A stretch of DNA of 64,000 nucleotides, from positions 28,501-92,500 of the forward strand of contig JAUCBJ010003501.1 in assembly GCA_032718475.1 (NCBI GenBank), in the 5' to 3' direction. The DNA is from Nemertoderma westbladi. Lineage: Eukaryota > Xenacoelomorpha > Nemertodermatida > Nemertodermatidae. Shown one piece after another: positions 60,499 to 64,000 of this stretch. The notes below the pieces were generated by a model. That model was not told the DNA's origin. It searched no databases and worked only from the letters and a program-made list of their open reading frames with translations. Position numbers and translations under genes: made by a program. Position 1 is the stretch's first letter; each line of letters starts with the position of its first letter.

Positions 60499-60556
60499 TA
60501 TGTAACCGGAACGTAATGTAACCGGAAAGTTATGTAACCGGAACGTTACGTAACCG
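60499..60556 (+). repeat. Short tandem repeat, about 3.5 copies of a 16-bp unit
   Basis: TATGTAACCGGAACG, TAATGTAACCGGAAAG, TTATGTAACCGGAACG and TTACGTAACCG follow one another. The word GTAACCG is constant. Confidence 0.8.
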
Positions 60557-60690
60557 TTATGAATATATGACACGTTTGGAAGGTCAGAATCCAAATCGAG
60601 TTTAATAATTTCCCAGGTTGTTTTCATTTTTCTATATAAGTGGTGAGTGGCCACTAAATGATAGATTAGTGTCTAGCACTATATAACTGG

Positions 60691-60860
60691 ATGTTGCATT
60701 GGTGAGGTTGGCCATTCCTCTAGACAGTAGGTCGCAGGTTCAGCCCCGGTCTATGGATTCATGTATTGATTGCAATTATGCGGTAGAAATGAAGTAGAAA
60801 GTTATTCAGAACTAAAGTATGTGGAAACCACAAACACTTTACTAACAAACACGCAATCTA
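60691..60860 (+). mobile_element. Possible tRNA-derived SINE fragment
   Basis: TGGTGAGGTTGG (60700-60711) resembles an RNA polymerase III A box. GGTTCAGCCCC (60737-60747), preceded by TCGCA, resembles a B box, and the spacing is about 37 nt. This is the layout of a tRNA-like SINE head. No cloverleaf, tail or target duplication could be established, so it is a weak call. Confidence 0.3.
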
Positions 60861-60929
60861 AACATAAATCATCTTTAAATAAATTGGTAGTCATCATATT
60901 ATTATTAGTTTCCTAATTAATTATTTTGT

Positions 60930-61066
60930 AACTCAGCAGCATTCACCCTAACTCAGCAGCATTGACCCTAACTCAGCAGCATTGACCCTAACTCAGCAGC
61001 ATTGACCCTAACTCAGCAGCATTGACCCTAACTCAGCAGCATTGACCCTAACTCAGCAGCATTGAC
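60930..61066 (+). repeat. Short tandem repeat, 7 copies of a 20-bp unit
   Basis: ACTCAGCAGCATTGACCCTA repeats at 60931, 60951, 60971, 60991, 61011, 61031 and 61051; the first copy has TTCACC for TTGACC and the last is incomplete. The join of each unit creates CCCTAAC, a single telomere-like hexamer per unit. Confidence 0.95.
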
Positions 61067-61480
61067 GTGCCACCCCACTGCCCCGCCCTCGCTGCCTTTA
61101 GGGTATCACCCAACGGAGTGGGGACGTCCGGTTACCTCTACTCTTACAATCACCGACGTACTTTACTTTACTTTTAGTTTTGTATAAACTGCCCCGTTCT
61201 GCATGCATCTGGCGACCACGTTTATTCGTGTGGTGTGTTCCTGGCGACTCTACGTTAGGGTCCCTCGCCTACCCCAGAGCGACACTGCCTCCTACTTAGA
61301 GTTACTTGGGGCGGGTTGCACGGTTTATTAAGCGCAATGTGTACGACCTCCCGCTCGAATACTACGACTCGCCACAATGCCGAATTGGGGCCCAGACTTT
61401 CTATAGGACAGATGGTTAATATACCGCCGTGAGAACTCGGTTATTGTGGGGGCCATCCAATTACTAATGAATTACTAACC
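61067..61480. other. Unassigned GC-richer block in intron 2
   Basis: Base composition changes sharply just after the 20-bp array. The block contains two TGGCGAC words about 45 bp apart (TGGCGACCACG and TGGCGACTCTACG). No long open frame or known repeat was recognised. It could be part of an unidentified transposable element. Confidence 0.4.
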
Positions 61481-61740
61481 TCTACATACAATAATAATGC
61501 GGCCTAAGATAAGTAAGTAGTAGAATGGCAAGCTGTAAACACACTCAATGTTTCATTAAATGTTCCGGAATTAATTCTAATTTCATGACATTTTTTAATA
61601 ATAATAATAGCAGCAGTTCAGTAGTATTAATTAAGACTAATCAATCCCAAACTCCAAGCTATAATAAGAAAATGTAACATAATATCCAATATTGGATGAC
61701 TACATGTGTTTGCCATTCCCACTTGGCTTTCCGCCATGTC
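61481..61740. other. AT-rich intronic sequence
   Basis: No gene is recognised. It contains a short AAT trinucleotide run followed by AGCAGCAG near 61595-61616. Confidence 0.4.
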
Positions 61741-62640
61741 CAACTGATATCATATTTGTTCTGCGCCTATGTACAGCTACCTGCGGCTAGCAGTATGCCC
61801 GGCAGCCACAGGTAAGGTCATTGCGCGTGTCCGTGTGGGAGGTGGGCACGCTAAAACCTTACATGGATGGATGTGTAATGTAGATAGAGAGGTGAGCTGG
61901 TTTACATCGGGTTATTGATTACTCCTTGTAACTCGTTAGGATATGGTAGCGAGTCCAGGCCCTGTGGTTGTCAAGGACACGGTGATGCAACACGGTGGTC
62001 CATTCTGGGTATTGCAGTCAACGAATCCCTCGCAGGTAATGCAGGTGGTTGCGCCTGGTATACCTGCAGCGCAGAGTTTAACTAATATCCCAATGCGCCT
62101 AACTTACACTTATAGAGGCAGTGTGGGTGAGGCTTGTTTCGGTTGCTAAGGTAACCTGCATCCTCCCTACCGTTGCGTTGGCTGCTTTCATGCTTTAGAA
62201 GGATGCTGCCTTCAGCGGGCAGCAGCGATTACAATTAGACGTGCCTTTACCCAGGTGGGGGGAAGCTGGTCAGTAATAATTCTCCATCCTGCATCCCTAC
62301 CACCTTATTTGACAGCAGTATAGAGGAGGCTACTTCCCTACCTGGGAGGTTCTGGGGTAATAATAAGTCCCCATCGACCAGGCATTCACTGCCCGCTGGA
62401 CTTCTACCGCGCGAACGTGTGGCTAATGGCTTCTATGCTTCACGGACGTTGTTTATTAAGGCAACTGTTATTGACCTTCGTCAAACTGACTCAGTAATAT
62501 TACCCCGAAGTAACCGATTTGGATTCGTTTGTGTTGGTTTATGGTCCCGATACAATAGGACGCTTTGTACCCAGGTTATAGTTCATGTGTGTCTGTTAAT
62601 ATAACATTATTTGTTTTGATATTAAATGACACGTTGGGTC
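61741..62640. other. Unassigned GC-richer intronic sequence
   Basis: Mixed-composition DNA with two short open frames (61943-62149 and 62419-62604) that show no recognisable domain. A donor-like CAGGTAAGG at 61809 was considered and not accepted as an exon end. Nothing further is identified. Confidence 0.4.
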
Positions 62641-62790
62641 TCTTGTTTAAATTTATTTCGCTTTCAATGTGTCGATTTGCCGAACAGAGGCAAATAGTTA
62701 GTGATGATTAATAGTTCAGATTATTATTCCAACTATCGTCACACTAAAACTTAAAACCAAATACAAAATCAGCCCCAAAATCATTATCAT

Positions 62791-62980
62791 AGATTAGGGT
62801 GAGTGACGGAGACTTGACTTTAGGGGAGGCTTGATTTTTTTGAATAGCTCTAAAACTATTGTAAATAATTTGACAATACCACACAAAAATGTGTAAACCC
62901 TTGTGTAAACCTCTTTTTCGAAAATATGAATTATTGGATTTAATTATAACTTTTGGGGTTCACCTCACTCATCCTGATCC
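62791..62980. mobile_element. Possible small MITE with imperfect terminal inverted repeats
   Basis: AGATTAGGGTGAGTGACGG (from 62791) matches the reverse complement of the sequence ending at 62980 (GGATCAGGATGAGTGAGG) at about 14 of the first 18 positions. The interior, about 150 bp, is AT-rich and non-coding. No clear target duplication was seen, so this is tentative. Confidence 0.3.
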
Positions 62981-63600
62981 TTTGGCCTTTAAGTAAGAAT
63001 TGTATCAACTCCCTGAAGATAAAGAATACAACTAACTCATCTCCGTAGCAGCAAAAACTTCGTATATTTATTATAAGTTACGCTACCATCAATATCATTG
63101 ATCTGAATTCATCTTCACTTCCCCAGTCGTTATGCATTCAGAATTTAATTTCACCAAATTTCATTTATAGACGCAAACTTTACTTTTACCTAACTGAAGA
63201 ATTGAACAGCAGTCCGGTGTCCGAAGATTTACCATAAGTATGCCTAATTCTACAGCCCTGAAATTCCAAATGATTAAGGATAATTTAAAGACTTTTCTTT
63301 ACGGTAATTTCAAATTTCCCCATATCACTAATCATAATACTAAATTTGCATTAAGAACAAGAGCTTGTCTTTCCTTTGCACGAAGTTAATTCATACTTAA
63401 GAAGAAATTATAATACATCGAATAATACTTGAAAAGAAAATTCTTTACTCGATACTAAATTAAATAATGGTTCCGAAAAGCCATTATTTCTACAGTGGCA
63501 TTTCTTGATTGGAAACCTCATAGAAGGGGCTAACCTTAACATTATTTGACTTAACATTACAACTGTACTTTAATGTGGTCTAATTAACTCTTACTTACAA
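62981..63600. other. AT-rich intronic sequence
   Basis: Nothing recognisable as a gene, RNA or repeat on either strand. Confidence 0.45.
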
Positions 63601-64000
63601 TTCTAGTCAGTATGTCTACTAGGTCGGCGGCGTTACGAACGGGGTATTTTAATGGCTGTGTGGTGGGTCCATCAACCATATAGGAAACCAGCGATAGTCA
63701 ATAAAGTGGTCTGCGGCCCTGTTTAAGTAACGGTCCTGCCATATATCCTTTAGTAGGTCCCGTTAATTGTACGAAAACGGGCCTTATTACAGACCAAAAG
63801 CGCCCGTATAAGAGGGGAAGCCCGTAGGGGTATATATGTGTGGCATGTGCGCAGTGTTGGGGGCCTCTCATTGTGTATACGTTGGCCGAGGCAGTGGAAT
63901 TACTCATTGTCACATATGCCTCCTCTCATTATCCAGTTCTGCTTACTGTTACTAGTAACTATGTGGTCTATATAGGTCTTTGAGGGTAATTCCGTGCCAG
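63601..64000. other. Unassigned mixed-composition sequence at window end
   Basis: Composition becomes GC-richer again, as in 61067-61480. A short minus-strand open frame (63698-63913) shows no known domain. No exon with flanking splice sites in phase with exon 2 was found. Confidence 0.4.

Larger units (their letters stand above)
60418..64000 (+). other. BCL11 intron 2 (runs off the window)
   Basis: The intron starts with GTATGT at 60418; no acceptor followed by a recognisable BCL11 exon was found before the window end. Sub-features are listed separately. Its length of at least 3.6 kb fits the long introns of this gene in other animals. Confidence 0.65.

Noticed and set aside
60730-60750. 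tRNA gene around GGTTCAGCCCC
   Set aside because: Only A- and B-box-like words are present; no acceptor or anticodon stems can be paired. A SINE fragment is the most that can be proposed.
61190-61260. LTR-retrotransposon primer-binding site (two TGGCGAC words)
   Set aside because: No LTR pair, polypurine tract or gag-pol frame is visible nearby; the words alone are not enough.
61777-61811. 35-bp internal exon of BCL11 between TACAG and GTAAGG
   Set aside because: Both splice sites look good, but in the phase left by exon 2 it reads Ala-Thr-Cys-Gly and then a TAG stop.
61943-62149. 68-codon frame with a plausible start in intron 2
   Set aside because: No known domain, no in-phase splice sites, and composition like the surrounding intron.

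Overview
The window is genomic DNA from an invertebrate metazoan. It has spliced exons with GT-AG introns, remnants of non-LTR retrotransposons, a cut-and-paste DNA transposon, AT-rich non-coding DNA and many minisatellites. I cannot name the species. Words such as TAGGCCTA and TACCGGTA recur outside the satellite but are not diagnostic. Layout: positions 1-3440 are non-coding and hold several perfect short inverted repeats, a 90-bp direct duplication (1041-1220), a 14-copy ~41-bp minisatellite (1385-1965) and a 42-bp duplication (2311-2400). Two decayed non-LTR reverse transcriptases follow, one on + (about 3437-4056) and one on - (about 4345-5233). The second is cut off just upstream of its FADD motif by the start of a very large tandem array. 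That array runs from 5234 to 53894: about 48.7 kb, roughly 1,315 units of 37 bp, three quarters of the window. Each unit centres on a dyad, AACACAA-gtga-TTGTGTT. Variant units form recurring higher-order cassettes, and the left edge is a diverged older subfamily. Thirty-odd bases beyond the array lies a complete 3,420-bp DNA transposon (53928-57347). It has perfect 17-bp terminal inverted repeats, a perfect TTAA target duplication and one uninterrupted 593-residue DDE transposase on the - strand. I read it as a Kolobok-type element whose protein is of the kind databases call Mutator-like transposase. From about 57660 the window enters a host gene on +. A CCAAT-rich candidate promoter leads to a first coding exon (58037-58121), a 2.1-kb intron and a second exon (60265-60417). 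Spliced, they encode the N-terminus of a BCL11 (BCL11A/BCL11B/CTIP family) transcription factor: a NuRD-binding RKQxxP motif followed by the family's N-terminal CCHC zinc finger with exact spacing. Most of intron 1 is a second minisatellite, exactly 42 x 31 bp. Intron 2 runs to the window end and holds a duplicated copy of the exon-2 splice-donor end, small tandem repeats, a possible tRNA-derived SINE and a possible MITE. No rRNA gene, convincing tRNA gene or CRISPR array was seen. A recurring theme is that the three largest minisatellites (37, 41 and 31 bp) are unrelated in sequence, yet each unit carries a perfect 5-7 bp stem around a 4-5 nt loop.
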